In this document: positions 51,840 to 60,351 of the stretch, in pieces
How the letters are laid out: the number at the start of each line of letters is the position of its first letter
Position numbering within the stretch: position 1 is the stretch's first letter
Assembly: GCA_963826055.1 (NCBI GenBank)
Contig: CAWGVO010000006.1
Coordinates: 248,001-312,000 of the forward strand
Direction of reading: 5' to 3'
Source: JBBDMC01 sp963826055
GTDB lineage: Bacteria > Pseudomonadota > Alphaproteobacteria > Rhizobiales > Kaistiaceae
DNA: 64,000 nt
Translations under genes and position numbers: made by a program
Notes under the pieces: generated by a model
Database searches by the model: none
What the model was told of the DNA's origin: nothing
What the model saw: the letters and a program-made list of their open reading frames with translations, nothing else

Positions 51840-52909
51840 TAGGCGCCGTCCGGGCCGAGTTCCTCCGCCGACACGCCGAGTTCCGTGGCAAGGGTTCTCA
51901 GCGAATCGGCCGTCGCCGCAGCGAGGCGGACGACCCCCGCGCTGGCGCGCTCGGCCTCCCATTTGCGCTCGCCGGGAACGTAGATGCGCTCCACCCCCGG
52001 CGCCCGGCGCGAATTCCGCACCCGGTCGGCCGCCGTCGTCGCCTCAGCCGCGAAATCGCCCACGTCGCGAAAGTGGGCGACATCGATAGCCATGAAGAGG
52101 TGCGACGAGTTCGTCGGCTTTGTCAGGTCGTCCCGCATACCGGCGACGGTCGGTCCCCATCCGCCCGATGACAACAGGCCGGCGAGGAGGTCGATGACGA
52201 GCGCGAGACCAAAGCCCTTCGGCCCGCCGGTCGGCAGCATCATACCCTTCAGCGCCATCGTTGCATCGGTCGTCGGCGATCCGTCGGGACCGACCGCCCA
52301 GTTGGGCGGGATCGGCTCGCCCGTCCGCGCGTACATGCGCAATCGCCCGACGGAGCCTTCCGCCGTCGCCATGTCGAGCACGATCGCCGGCTCGCGGTCG
52401 GTCGGGATCGCAATCGCAAGCGGATTGGTGCCGACCAGCGGCTCCGCACCACCCGGCGCCGGCATCACCGCACGCGAATTGCACATCGCCATGCCGACGC
52501 AACCCGCTCGCGCCGCGGCGAGCGCATAACGCCCGGCAGGGCCGAAATGGAACGCGCGCCGCACCGCGACCGTAGCGGTGCCATAACGGCGGGCACGCTC
52601 CACCGCGAGCGCCATCGCCTGGGTGGCGACGAGGTGACCCAGCATGTTTGCGCCATCGAGGACGACGGCAGCTTCGCGGTCGACGACGATCTTCGCCTCC
52701 TCGGCGGCGGTCACCGAGCCGGCCTTCAGCCGGGCGAGATAAGCCTCGCTCTGCATGACGCCGTGTGAGGGGAGCCCCTGCAGGTCTGCCTCCACCAGTG
52801 CCGAAGCGATCATGGCGGCCGCACGCTCGGAGAGACCGGCCGCACGGTAGAGCCGTGCCATGAACCGCTCCAGCCGCGCGGCTTCGATAGTGACCGGCTC
52901 CGACGCCAT
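51839..52909 (-). CDS. Malate/L-lactate dehydrogenase family (AllD/Ldh2) oxidoreductase
   Basis: The 356-residue product has the Ldh2/YbiC/AllD fold: FMARLYRAAGLSERAAAMIA, DLQGLPSHGVMQSEAYLARL with the catalytic His of SHGV, NPLAIAIPTDREPAIVLDMA, and GGPKGFGLALVIDLLAGLLS. Members oxidise malate, ureidoglycolate, 2,3-diketogulonate-type and sulfolactate-type hydroxyacids with NAD(P). The ATG at 52909 has a GAGG box. A symmetric variant palindrome lies 75 bases upstream, shared with the divergent fumarase operon. Confidence 0.9.
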   Translation of the reverse strand: MASEPVTIEAARLERFMARLYRAAGLSERAAAMIASALVEADLQGLPSHGVMQSEAYLARLKAGSVTAAEEAKIVVDREAAVVLDGANMLGHLVATQAMALAVERARRYGTATVAVRRAFHFGPAGRYALAAARAGCVGMAMCNSRAVMPAPGGAEPLVGTNPLAIAIPTDREPAIVLDMATAEGSVGRLRMYARTGEPIPPNWAVGPDGSPTTDATMALKGMMLPTGGPKGFGLALVIDLLAGLLSSGGWGPTVAGMRDDLTKPTNSSHLFMAIDVAHFRDVGDFAAEATTAADRVRNSRRAPGVERIYVPGERKWEAERASAGVVRLAAATADSLRTLATELGVSAEELGPDGA

Positions 52910-52982
52910 CCCCGCCTCATCCGTGATCGGTGGAACGGTTTCACGCCCCCCGCGCGCTTTCGTCCAGCCGGCGCGGTTTTTC

Positions 52983-52999
52983 ATTTCACGCACTGAAAC
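52983..52999. promoter_or_regulatory. IclR-type palindrome, symmetric variant TTTCA-CGCAC-TGAAA
   Basis: ATTTCACGCACTGAAAC keeps perfect dyad symmetry but replaces G/C at the fifth position with A/T. It lies 75 and 82 bases from the divergent starts at 52909 and 53080. Confidence 0.68.
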
Positions 53000-53079
53000 C
53001 GCCACCAGTCTATATAGTCCGACCCGGACCGATGATGGGTAGAATTCCTTTCGAAGAGCCCCCTTGGGAAGGGACGACC

Positions 53080-53949
53080 GTGGCCGTCACGTACCAGTTG
53101 ATGAAGGAGACGACCAAACAGCTCTACGAGTGGTCGCTGAAGAAGATTCCCGAGGACAGCAAGGTGGCGCTCGCCGCCGCCTGCGAAAACGAAACGCTGG
53201 AGTCGGCGCGCAAGACCATCCGCTTTATGCTGGCGAGCGCCCGGCGCGCCGAAGAAAACGACACTTTCCTCTGCTCCGACTCCGGCATTCCCGTTTATTT
53301 CGTCAGGATCGGCACCGGCGTCCAGTTCGACGGCGACATCAAGCAGGCGATTTCCGACGGGTTCGACGAACTGGTCGAGACCATAGAGCCGCCGATCCTG
53401 AAGTTCGTCACCGATCCGCTGACCGGCAAGCGCGGCTACAAGGGCAAGGACATCCCCATGGTGTCCTGGGACATGGTCTCGGGCGCCGACTACATCGAAA
53501 TCGTCTGCTCGCCGAAAGCGCTGGGCTCCGGCCGCTGGGCGGCGCTGGAAATCTTCTCCTACCCGACCCTCGACAAGATCGAATCCTACATCATGGACGT
53601 CGTTCTGAAGGCCGGCTCACAGCACTGCCCCCCGGTCGTCATCGGCGTCGGCATCGGCGGCAGCTTCGATCACGCCGCCCACATGGCCAAGGAACAGACG
53701 CTGCGTCCCTTCGGCACCGTCAATCCGGTTCCGGTGCTGGCCGAGATGGAGGAGCGCCTCCTGAAGGCGGTGAACGCCACCGGCTTCGGGCCGATGGGCA
53801 CCGGCGGCGTCACCACCGCGCTCGGCGTCCACATCGACTACGCTTGCGGCCACGGTTTCACCCCGGTCGCCGTCGCCTTCAACTGCTGGATCAACCGGCG
53901 CACGCGCGCCCGCATCTTCAATTCCGGCGAGGTGGTGCGCGATGAGTGA
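53080..53949 (+). CDS. Class I fumarase / L-tartrate dehydratase alpha subunit
   Basis: The 289-residue product is the Fe-S-binding alpha subunit of a class I hydro-lyase. The three cluster cysteines are in FLCSDSGIP, EIVCSPKALGSG and QHCPPVVIGVGIGG, and the loop GGSFDHAAHMAK follows. These two-subunit enzymes hydrate fumarate or dehydrate tartrate; context does not separate the two. The GTG at 53080 has a GGAAGGG box seven bases upstream; the longer frame from 52930 adds unrelated residues. It overlaps the beta-subunit gene by eight bases. Confidence 0.92.
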   Translation: MAVTYQLMKETTKQLYEWSLKKIPEDSKVALAAACENETLESARKTIRFMLASARRAEENDTFLCSDSGIPVYFVRIGTGVQFDGDIKQAISDGFDELVETIEPPILKFVTDPLTGKRGYKGKDIPMVSWDMVSGADYIEIVCSPKALGSGRWAALEIFSYPTLDKIESYIMDVVLKAGSQHCPPVVIGVGIGGSFDHAAHMAKEQTLRPFGTVNPVPVLAEMEERLLKAVNATGFGPMGTGGVTTALGVHIDYACGHGFTPVAVAFNCWINRRTRARIFNSGEVVRDE

Positions 53950-54559
53950 AATGCGCTTGCGCGTGCCGCTCGACCGCGCCGACGCCGCGCGCCTGAAGCT
54001 CGGCGACATCGTCTTTCTGGACGGCGAGATCGTCACCACCGCGGGCTACCCGACCCACCAGCGCATCATCGAGTGCATCACCTGGGGTACGCCACCGCCG
54101 GTGAAGCTCGCCGGCCAGACCCTGTTCCACATGGGCCACCTCAGCCGCGAGCAGGACGGCCGCATAACGCCGGTCTACGTCAATCCAACCACCAGCACCC
54201 GTTTCAACGACTTCATGCCGACGATCATTCGTGCTTACCGGCTGACGGCGACCGCCGGCAAGGGCGGCCTCGGCGCCGAAAGCGTCCGCGCCTTGCAGGA
54301 AACCGGCGGCGTCTACTTCTCGATGATCGGTGGCATCGCCCCGATCCTCACCGAGGGCGTGCGCGAAGTGCTTGCAACCGGCTGGGATGACCTCATCATG
54401 CAGTTCCGCCTCACCCGCTTCCGCGTCGAGAACTTCGGCCCCCTCACGGTTGCGATCGATGCCAACGGCAACAGCCTTTACGACAGCCTGTCGTCCTCCG
54501 CCCGCGAACGCCTTCCCGAAATCATGGCCGCCCTCGGCCCGCGGCGAACGGCGACCTGA
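53942..54559 (+). CDS. Class I fumarase / L-tartrate dehydratase beta subunit
   Basis: The 205-residue product is the swivelling beta subunit. Typical stretches are LKLGDIVFLDGEIVTTAGYP, THQRIIE with its catalytic-region His, and the NPTTSTRFNDFMP and AGKGGLG loops that bind the substrate carboxylate. It overlaps the alpha gene and must be translated with it. A weak palindrome lies just after its stop. Confidence 0.9.
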   Translation: MSEMRLRVPLDRADAARLKLGDIVFLDGEIVTTAGYPTHQRIIECITWGTPPPVKLAGQTLFHMGHLSREQDGRITPVYVNPTTSTRFNDFMPTIIRAYRLTATAGKGGLGAESVRALQETGGVYFSMIGGIAPILTEGVREVLATGWDDLIMQFRLTRFRVENFGPLTVAIDANGNSLYDSLSSSARERLPEIMAALGPRRTAT

Positions 54560-54568
54560 CCCTTGTCC

Positions 54569-54585
54569 ATTTCATACTGCGGAAT
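54569..54585. promoter_or_regulatory. Weak IclR-type palindrome (TTTCA-TACTG-CGGAA)
   Basis: ATTTCATACTGCGGAAT has two departures from the consensus core but keeps the spacing and outer bases. It precedes the FMN dehydrogenase-TctBA-dehydratase operon by 165 bases, so it is the least certain site. Confidence 0.35.
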
Positions 54586-54748
54586 ACAAGCGATCGATGC
54601 TGCGGACGCGTTTGGGGCCTCCGCTATAGAAGCGGGCACGCAGCGAGGGAACGCCGATGGCGCCATGGTTGCCCGCCTACGCCGACCGAACAAGGAACGC
54701 GCCACAACGCACCGGCACCAGCGCGCGGCGGGCACGCGTGTCCGGCTG

Positions 54749-55903
54749 ATGGCTGCCGGGTCCGCCATCGCGCGTTGCTACAACGCCGAGGATCTGAGGG
54801 CCGAGGCAAAACGGCGCCTGCCGAAGTGGATTTTCGAGTTCGTCGACAAAGGCGCCGAGGACGGCCTGGCGATCGCCAACAACGTCGAGGCGTTTCGCCG
54901 GCTGAAGCTGCGCACCCGCGCCCTCGTCGACATGTCCGACCGCGATCTCGGTGCCACGCTGTTCGGCGCGCGCTCGGCTCTGCCTCTCGCCATCGCGCCG
55001 ACCGGGGCGGCGGGCCTTTGCTGGTACGAGGGCGAACTGGCGCTGGCCAAGGCCGCGGCGAAGTTCGGCGTTCCCTTCACCATGGCGATCGGCTCGACCA
55101 CACCGCTGGAGAAAGTGGCGGCGGAAGCGGGCGGGCGCCTCTGGTTCCAGCTCTACATCTGGGAAAACCCGCAACTTACCGCCGACCTCGTCCGCCGCGT
55201 CCACGCGGCCGGGTACGAGGCGCTTGTGGTGACGATCGACGTCGGCCTCGGCACCAACCGCGAGCACAACTACCGCAACGGCTGGGGCAATCCCTTCAAG
55301 CCGAGCTACCGCACCGTGCGCGATATCCTGCTCCGCCCGCGCTGGCTCTTCGGCGTGCTGACGCGCTACCTGACGACCACCGGCATGCCGCGCCACGCCA
55401 ACAATCCGCCCGAGGCGAAAAACATCCACGGTGCGGCCTTGCGCAGCAAGGAAGGCGCGGTGAGCTGGCAGGATTTCAAGCGCCTGCGCGACCTCTGGCC
55501 GGGCAAGCTGCTGATCAAGGGCATCCTGCGCGCCGACGACGCCGAGCGCGCGGTGGAGTATGGCGCCGATGGCGTGGTCGTTTCCAACCACGGCGGCCGT
55601 GTGCTGGACAGCGCGATCGCGCCGATCGACGCCCTGCCCGCCATCGCCGACGCGGTCGGTACGCGAGTTACCGTCATGCTCGACAGCGGCATCCGGCGCG
55701 GCAGCGACATCGTCAAGGCTTGCGCCCTGGGGGCCAAGGCCGTGCTTCTCGGCCGGCCGGCACTCTGGGGAACGGCGGTTGCCGGCGAGGCGGGGGCGGA
55801 GCACGCCCTGAAGCTGATCCGCCGGGAATACGAATTGACACTGTCGCACGTCGGCTGCCGCAACGTCGGCGAAATCGGCCCCGACGTGCTTGCACTGTCC
55901 TGA
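54749..55903 (+). CDS. FMN-dependent alpha-hydroxyacid dehydrogenase (LldD/glycolate-oxidase family)
   Basis: The 384-residue product is an FMN-linked 2-hydroxyacid dehydrogenase. N-terminal AKRRLPKWIFEFVDKGAEDG, FMN-binding PLAIAPTGAAGL and WFQLYIW, and the active-site VVSNHGGRVLDSA with the catalytic His are visible. The phosphate-binding LDSGIRRGSDIVKA follows. Substrates in the family include lactate, glycolate and mandelate. The ATG at 54749 is chosen because the fold begins there; the frame is open upstream to 54563. It starts an operon with tctB, tctA and an enolase-superfamily gene. Confidence 0.9.
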   Translation: MAAGSAIARCYNAEDLRAEAKRRLPKWIFEFVDKGAEDGLAIANNVEAFRRLKLRTRALVDMSDRDLGATLFGARSALPLAIAPTGAAGLCWYEGELALAKAAAKFGVPFTMAIGSTTPLEKVAAEAGGRLWFQLYIWENPQLTADLVRRVHAAGYEALVVTIDVGLGTNREHNYRNGWGNPFKPSYRTVRDILLRPRWLFGVLTRYLTTTGMPRHANNPPEAKNIHGAALRSKEGAVSWQDFKRLRDLWPGKLLIKGILRADDAERAVEYGADGVVVSNHGGRVLDSAIAPIDALPAIADAVGTRVTVMLDSGIRRGSDIVKACALGAKAVLLGRPALWGTAVAGEAGAEHALKLIRREYELTLSHVGCRNVGEIGPDVLALS

Positions 55904-55948
55904 CGCCGGCGAACGGCCGGCAGGATGAGCATTCTGGGAGGAGACCGG

Positions 55949-56407
55949 ATGCAGGTGAACACGAAGGACGTAGCGGCAGGGCTGCTATTCATATTCATCG
56001 GCGGATTTTTCGCGCTGAATTCCGTGATCCACCTGCGCATCGGCAGGGCCCTCAACATGGGGCCGGGCTACTTTCCGCTGATGCTGGGCTTGATCCTCAT
56101 CGGCTTCGGCATCGCCATCGCGGTCAACGCGTTCGGCAAGCCGGAAGAGCTGATCGGCAAAGTCTCGGTCCGCGGCGTCGTGCTGGTGATCGGTTCGGTC
56201 GTCTTCTTTGGCCTCACCGCCCGCAAGCTCGGGCTCGCGCCGTCGCTGGCGGTGGCGACCTTCATGGCGTCGATGTCCACCGACCGCGCCACGTTGATCT
56301 CGTCGATTCTGCTGTCGATCGGGCTCGCCATCTTCTGCGTTCTGGTCTTCGTCTACGCCCTCGGCCTGCCCTATCCGGTGATCGGCCCCTGGCTTGGCGG
56401 GAGATAG
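55949..56407 (+). CDS. tctB: Tripartite tricarboxylate transporter small subunit TctB
   Basis: The 152-residue product is the four-helix TctB subunit. The N-terminal VAAGLLFIFIGGFFALNS helix and the GRALNMGPGYFPLMLGLIL stretch are characteristic of TctB. The ATG at 55949 has GGAGG seven bases upstream and is preferred over the ATG at 55925. tctA follows after three bases. The binding protein gene lies 2.8 kb away on the other strand. Confidence 0.92.
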   Translation: MQVNTKDVAAGLLFIFIGGFFALNSVIHLRIGRALNMGPGYFPLMLGLILIGFGIAIAVNAFGKPEELIGKVSVRGVVLVIGSVVFFGLTARKLGLAPSLAVATFMASMSTDRATLISSILLSIGLAIFCVLVFVYALGLPYPVIGPWLGGR

Positions 56408-56410
56408 TCA

Positions 56411-57922
56411 ATGGACCTCATCCACCATCTTGCGCTTGGCTTCGGCACCGCGCTCACGCCCGACAACCTGTTCTACTGCTTCGTCGGCGCGCTTCTGGGC
56501 ACCTTCATCGGCGTACTGCCCGGCATCGGCCCGACGGCGACCATCGCCATGCTGCTGCCGATCACCTACTACCTGACCCCGACCGCCTCCATGATCATGC
56601 TCGCCGGCATTTACTACGGCTCGCAGTATGGCGGCTCGACGACGGCGATCCTGATCAACCTGCCGGGCGAGGTGTCATCGTCGGTGACCGCCATCGATGG
56701 CTACCAGATGGCCCGCCAGGGGAGGGCCGGCACCGCGCTCGCCATCGCCGCCATCGGCTCTTTTGCAGCCGGCACGTTCGCCACCTTCCTGATCGCGCTC
56801 GTCGCGGTACCGTTGACCACCATCGCCCTGCAATTCGGCTCGGCCGAATACTTCACGCTGATCCTGCTCGGCCTGGTGACCTCCACCGCCCTCGCCCACG
56901 GCTCCGTGCTGAAGGCGATGGCGATGATCGTGACGGGAATGCTCTTCGGCCTCGTTGGCACCGATGTCGACAGCGGCGCCTTCCGCTTCACCTTCGGCGT
57001 GATCCAGCTGACCGACGGCCTCAACACCGTGGCCGTCGCCCTTGGCATATTTGGCATCGCCGAGGTGCTGCGCAATCTCGAGAATATGCCCGAGACTGCC
57101 ACCGGCACGGCCAAGCTGAGCAGCCTTCTGCCAAGCTGGGAGGACCTCAAGGAGTCGATCGGACCGATCATTCGCGGTTCGCTTCTCGGCTCGTTCCTGG
57201 GCACCCTGCCGGGCGGAGGCTCGATCCTCTCCGCCTTTTCGTCCTACACGCTGGAAAAGCGCGTCTCCAGGCACCCGGAGAAATTCGGCCATGGCGCCCT
57301 CGCCGGCGTCGCCGGCCCGGAGTCGGCCAACAACGCCGGCGCGCAAACCTCCTTCATCCCGATGCTGACGCTCGGCATCCCCTCGCATCCGCTGATGGCG
57401 TTGATGATCGGCGCGCTGATGATCCAGGGTATCACGCCCGGACCCAATGTGGTGATCAACCAACCGGATCTCTTCTGGGGCGTCATCACCTCCATGTGGA
57501 TCGGCAATGCCATGCTGATCATCCTCAACCTGCCGCTGGTCGGCATCTGGGTATGGATGCTGAAAGTGCCGTACAAGCAGCTCCTGCCCGCGATCGTCAT
57601 CTTTTCGACGGTCGGCGTGTTTACCGTCAACAACAGCGGCTTCGACGTCTACATGCTCGCCGCCTTCGGCGTCCTTGGCTACATCTTCCACAAAGTGGGC
57701 TGCGAGCCAGCGCCGTTCCTCATGGGCTTCGTCCTCGGCGACCTCCTCGAAGAGCACCTGCGCCGCGCCCTCGTCTTCTCCAACGGCGACCCGATGACCT
57801 TTATCCAGCATCCGATCAGCGCCACCCTCCTGGCGCTCACCGTCGTGGTGTTGATCATCGTGTCGTTCCCGACGATCGGGCGCAAACGCGACGAAATCTT
57901 CGCCGAGGAGGAGGTGGACTGA
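56411..57922 (+). CDS. tctA: Tripartite tricarboxylate transporter large permease TctA
   Basis: The 503-residue product is the large TctA permease. The loop LLGTFIGVLPGIGPTATIAM near residue 35, AGIYYGSQYGGSTTAILINL near 75 and the second GSFLGTLPGGGSILSAFSSY repeat near 265 are diagnostic. TTT systems import carboxylates such as citrate, tartrate or aromatic acids. Its operon partners, an FMN hydroxyacid dehydrogenase and an enolase-superfamily dehydratase, point to a hydroxylated acid as cargo. Confidence 0.95.
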   Translation: MDLIHHLALGFGTALTPDNLFYCFVGALLGTFIGVLPGIGPTATIAMLLPITYYLTPTASMIMLAGIYYGSQYGGSTTAILINLPGEVSSSVTAIDGYQMARQGRAGTALAIAAIGSFAAGTFATFLIALVAVPLTTIALQFGSAEYFTLILLGLVTSTALAHGSVLKAMAMIVTGMLFGLVGTDVDSGAFRFTFGVIQLTDGLNTVAVALGIFGIAEVLRNLENMPETATGTAKLSSLLPSWEDLKESIGPIIRGSLLGSFLGTLPGGGSILSAFSSYTLEKRVSRHPEKFGHGALAGVAGPESANNAGAQTSFIPMLTLGIPSHPLMALMIGALMIQGITPGPNVVINQPDLFWGVITSMWIGNAMLIILNLPLVGIWVWMLKVPYKQLLPAIVIFSTVGVFTVNNSGFDVYMLAAFGVLGYIFHKVGCEPAPFLMGFVLGDLLEEHLRRALVFSNGDPMTFIQHPISATLLALTVVVLIIVSFPTIGRKRDEIFAEEEVD

Positions 57923-57934
57923 CGGCGTCCTGCC

Positions 57935-59119
57935 ATGGCGTCCACCACCATTACCCGCATCGCCGACCTCCATTGCGATTTCGGCTGGCGAACGCTCTCC
58001 TTCCTCAAGGTCGAGACCTCCGGCGGCATCGTCGGCTGGTCCGAGTTTTTCGAGGGTTCCGGCAACCATGGCCTGACCGGCGTCATCCGTGCCCTGGCCG
58101 AAGGGTTGATCGGCCGCGACGCCGCCGAGGTGCGGGCCATCGTCAGCGACCTTCACGCCCGCACCATTCAGGCACCGGGTGGCATCAACCAGCACGCCAT
58201 CGCCGCGATCGGCAACGCCCTGCTCGACGTCGGCGCCAAGGCGCTGGGCGTGCCGGTCCACGCGCTCTTCGGCGGCCCCGTCCGCCGGCGCGTGCCGGTC
58301 TACTGGTCACACTGCGCCAGCTACCGGGCGCGCTATGCTGCCCACCTCCAGCGCCCGCCGCCGCGCACTTATGACGACATCGCCGCCATCGGCGCCGAGG
58401 TGAAGGCGCGCGGCATCCCGGCGCTGAAGACCACGATCATGCAGCTGACCGACCAGGGCTTCGTGAACTATCGCCCGACCACCACCGCCGGCACGGGCTG
58501 GCCTGAACTCAACCTGTCGCCGGCAATCGAGGCGTCCGCCCTCCGCCTGCTGGAGGCGCTGCGCGACGGCGCCGGGCCGGACACCGGCCTGATGCTCGAC
58601 GCCAACTTCTTCTTCAAGCCGGAAGGGTTCACGCGCCTTGCCCGCGCACTGGAGCCCCTGGGCCTCGTGTGGCTGGAGATAGACACCTACGATGCCGCCG
58701 CACTCGCCGCCACCCGTGCGGCGACGCGGACTCCGGTCGCCTCGTTGGAGCACATCTACCGCGCGACGGGATACCGCCCGTACTTCGACGCGCATAGCGT
58801 CGACTTGGCCCTCGTCGATCCGATCTGGAACGGCTACCTCGACGCACTCGACATCGCCACACTCGCCGACACATATGCGGTGAATGTCGCTCCCCACAAC
58901 TACTACGGCAACCTGTCGGATTTCATCAGTCTGAGTTTCGCCGCCGCGATCCCCAACCTCAGGATCATGGAAACGGACCTCGATGCGGTACCATGGCGGA
59001 ACGAGCTCTACACCCACGCTCCGGAAATCGTGGGCGGCATGATGATCGTGCCCGACCGGCCGGGCTGGGGCACCGATATCAACGAAGCGGCGGTCAGGGC
59101 ACACGCGCCAAAGCGCTGA
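57935..59119 (+). CDS. Mandelate racemase/muconate lactonizing enzyme family protein (enolase superfamily), copy 1
   Basis: The 394-residue product has the two-domain enolase-superfamily layout. Probable acid/base Lys is in ALKTTIMQ near residue 168. Metal ligands fall in LDANFFF near 219, WLEIDTYD near 247 and SLEHIYR near 271, and a C-terminal His is in VAPHNYYGNLS near 322. This order fits the mandelate-racemase-like sugar-acid dehydratases. The substrate is unknown. It starts 12 bases after tctA and ends before a hairpin that serves the opposite strand. Confidence 0.88.
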   Translation: MASTTITRIADLHCDFGWRTLSFLKVETSGGIVGWSEFFEGSGNHGLTGVIRALAEGLIGRDAAEVRAIVSDLHARTIQAPGGINQHAIAAIGNALLDVGAKALGVPVHALFGGPVRRRVPVYWSHCASYRARYAAHLQRPPPRTYDDIAAIGAEVKARGIPALKTTIMQLTDQGFVNYRPTTTAGTGWPELNLSPAIEASALRLLEALRDGAGPDTGLMLDANFFFKPEGFTRLARALEPLGLVWLEIDTYDAAALAATRAATRTPVASLEHIYRATGYRPYFDAHSVDLALVDPIWNGYLDALDIATLADTYAVNVAPHNYYGNLSDFISLSFAAAIPNLRIMETDLDAVPWRNELYTHAPEIVGGMMIVPDRPGWGTDINEAAVRAHAPKR

Positions 59120-59125
59120 AAAACA

Positions 59126-59148
59126 AGGCCGGGCAAATTGCCCGGCCT
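59126..59148 (-). terminator. Intrinsic terminator for tctC (minus strand)
   Basis: AGGCCGGGCAA and TTGCCCGGCCT are perfectly complementary around one base. Read on the minus strand the hairpin is followed by TTGTTTTT, so it terminates the convergent tctC transcript. Confidence 0.85.
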
Positions 59149-59181
59149 CGCCTCAAGTCGCCGCTGTGCTTTGCCAGCCGC

Positions 59182-60183
59182 CTATTTTGTGATCTCCAGG
59201 TCGGTGTTCTTGACGAACTCCGCGACCTTTTCCTGCTCGTCCTTGATCGCCTGGACGAACTGGTCGGGCGTGACCGGCGCCGGCGTCGCACCGGACTTTG
59301 CCACCAGCGCCGCGAAACTAGGATCCTTCAGCGCGTCGATGATGGCGGCACTCATCTTCATCTTCAGCTCGTCCGGCAGGTTCGGCGGGCCGAAGACGCC
59401 CCACCAGATCTGCGCCGTCTGCATCCCGTCGACGCCCGCTTCCTTCATCGTCGGCGCGGGCGGCGAACCCGGCGGATAGTTGTCGTCGCTGTAGGCGAGA
59501 AGCTTGAGCTGGCCACCCTGGATCTGGCCGAGCGTGCTCGCCACGGTCGTGATCATCAGTTGCAGCCGCCCCGCGACGAGGTCGGTCTGGGCGTCGGCCG
59601 AGCTCTTGTAGTTAACGCCCTTGATGTGCAGGCCGGTGAGTGTATTGAACAGTTCGGTGTGCTGGTGCTGCGTCGTGCCCGTGCCGGCGTGGCCATAGAA
59701 GGTCGTGTCGGGGTTCTTCCGGGCGTAGTCGATGAACTCCTGCACGTTGCTCACCGGCAGCGCCGCCGGAACCACCATGGCCGTCGGCGAGCGTGCCAAC
59801 AGGCCAATTGGCGTCACGTCTGTAAGCGGATCCATGTCGACTTTCAGCACCGGCTTGAATCCGACGATGCCGTTCGGGATCTCAAGCCACGTGTAACCGT
59901 CCGGCGCCGATTGCGAAACCGAAAGCGCTCCGGTGAACCCGCCCGCACCCGCCCGATTCTCAACGACAAAAGGCTGACCGAGATTCTTGGAAAGGATATC
60001 GGCGAGCGCGCGAGTGAAAGTGTCATTGCTGGCACCTGGCCCGTAGGGCACGACGAGCGTGACCGGACGGGTTGGCCAGTCGACCGCCTGCGCGCTCCCC
60101 GCGAAGCCGGTCGCTGCGATGCCGGCCGCCAGAGCAGCCGACCAAAGGTCACGACGCGTGAGGCGCACCTTCTTGTCCGTCAT
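59182..60183 (-). CDS. tctC: Tripartite tricarboxylate transporter substrate-binding protein TctC (Bug family)
   Basis: The 333-residue product has a Tat-like signal sequence (RLTRRDLWSAALAAGIAATG). A Bug-type periplasmic binding fold follows, with PTRPVTLVVPYGPGASND, VVENRAGAGGFTGALSVSQS and DLVAGRLQLMITTVAS. It should deliver the carboxylate to TctBA, although it lies on the opposite strand 1.3 kb beyond tctA. An exact IclR-type palindrome lies 78 bases upstream, shared with the divergent lactonase gene. Confidence 0.93.
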   Translation of the reverse strand: MTDKKVRLTRRDLWSAALAAGIAATGFAGSAQAVDWPTRPVTLVVPYGPGASNDTFTRALADILSKNLGQPFVVENRAGAGGFTGALSVSQSAPDGYTWLEIPNGIVGFKPVLKVDMDPLTDVTPIGLLARSPTAMVVPAALPVSNVQEFIDYARKNPDTTFYGHAGTGTTQHQHTELFNTLTGLHIKGVNYKSSADAQTDLVAGRLQLMITTVASTLGQIQGGQLKLLAYSDDNYPPGSPPAPTMKEAGVDGMQTAQIWWGVFGPPNLPDELKMKMSAAIIDALKDPSFAALVAKSGATPAPVTPDQFVQAIKDEQEKVAEFVKNTDLEITK

Positions 60184-60259
60184 GGTTTCCTCCCTGAAAC
60201 GAATGGCGATGCGTATTTCTGTAGCGCGCGGCCCGCGGCGGCATTAGTGAACCGGCTGT

Positions 60260-60276
60260 ATTTCGCTTCGCGAAAT
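60260..60276. promoter_or_regulatory. IclR-type palindrome TTTCG-CTTCG-CGAAA
   Basis: ATTTCGCTTCGCGAAAT is the most symmetric copy. It is centred between the divergent starts of tctC (78 bases) and the lactonase gene at 60352 (77 bases). Confidence 0.8.
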
Positions 60277-60351
60277 CTCGGCGTTTGCATACCGAGCGCG
60301 CTCGGCCGGCATATGGCGCCGCCTCGTGGTCCGTGCGAGCATCGTGGCGCG

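Noticed and set aside
54775..58374. Long plus-strand open frame of about 1200 codons
   Set aside because: It runs out of frame through the FMN dehydrogenase, tctB and tctA genes and has an Arg/Ala/Pro-rich composition typical of shadows.
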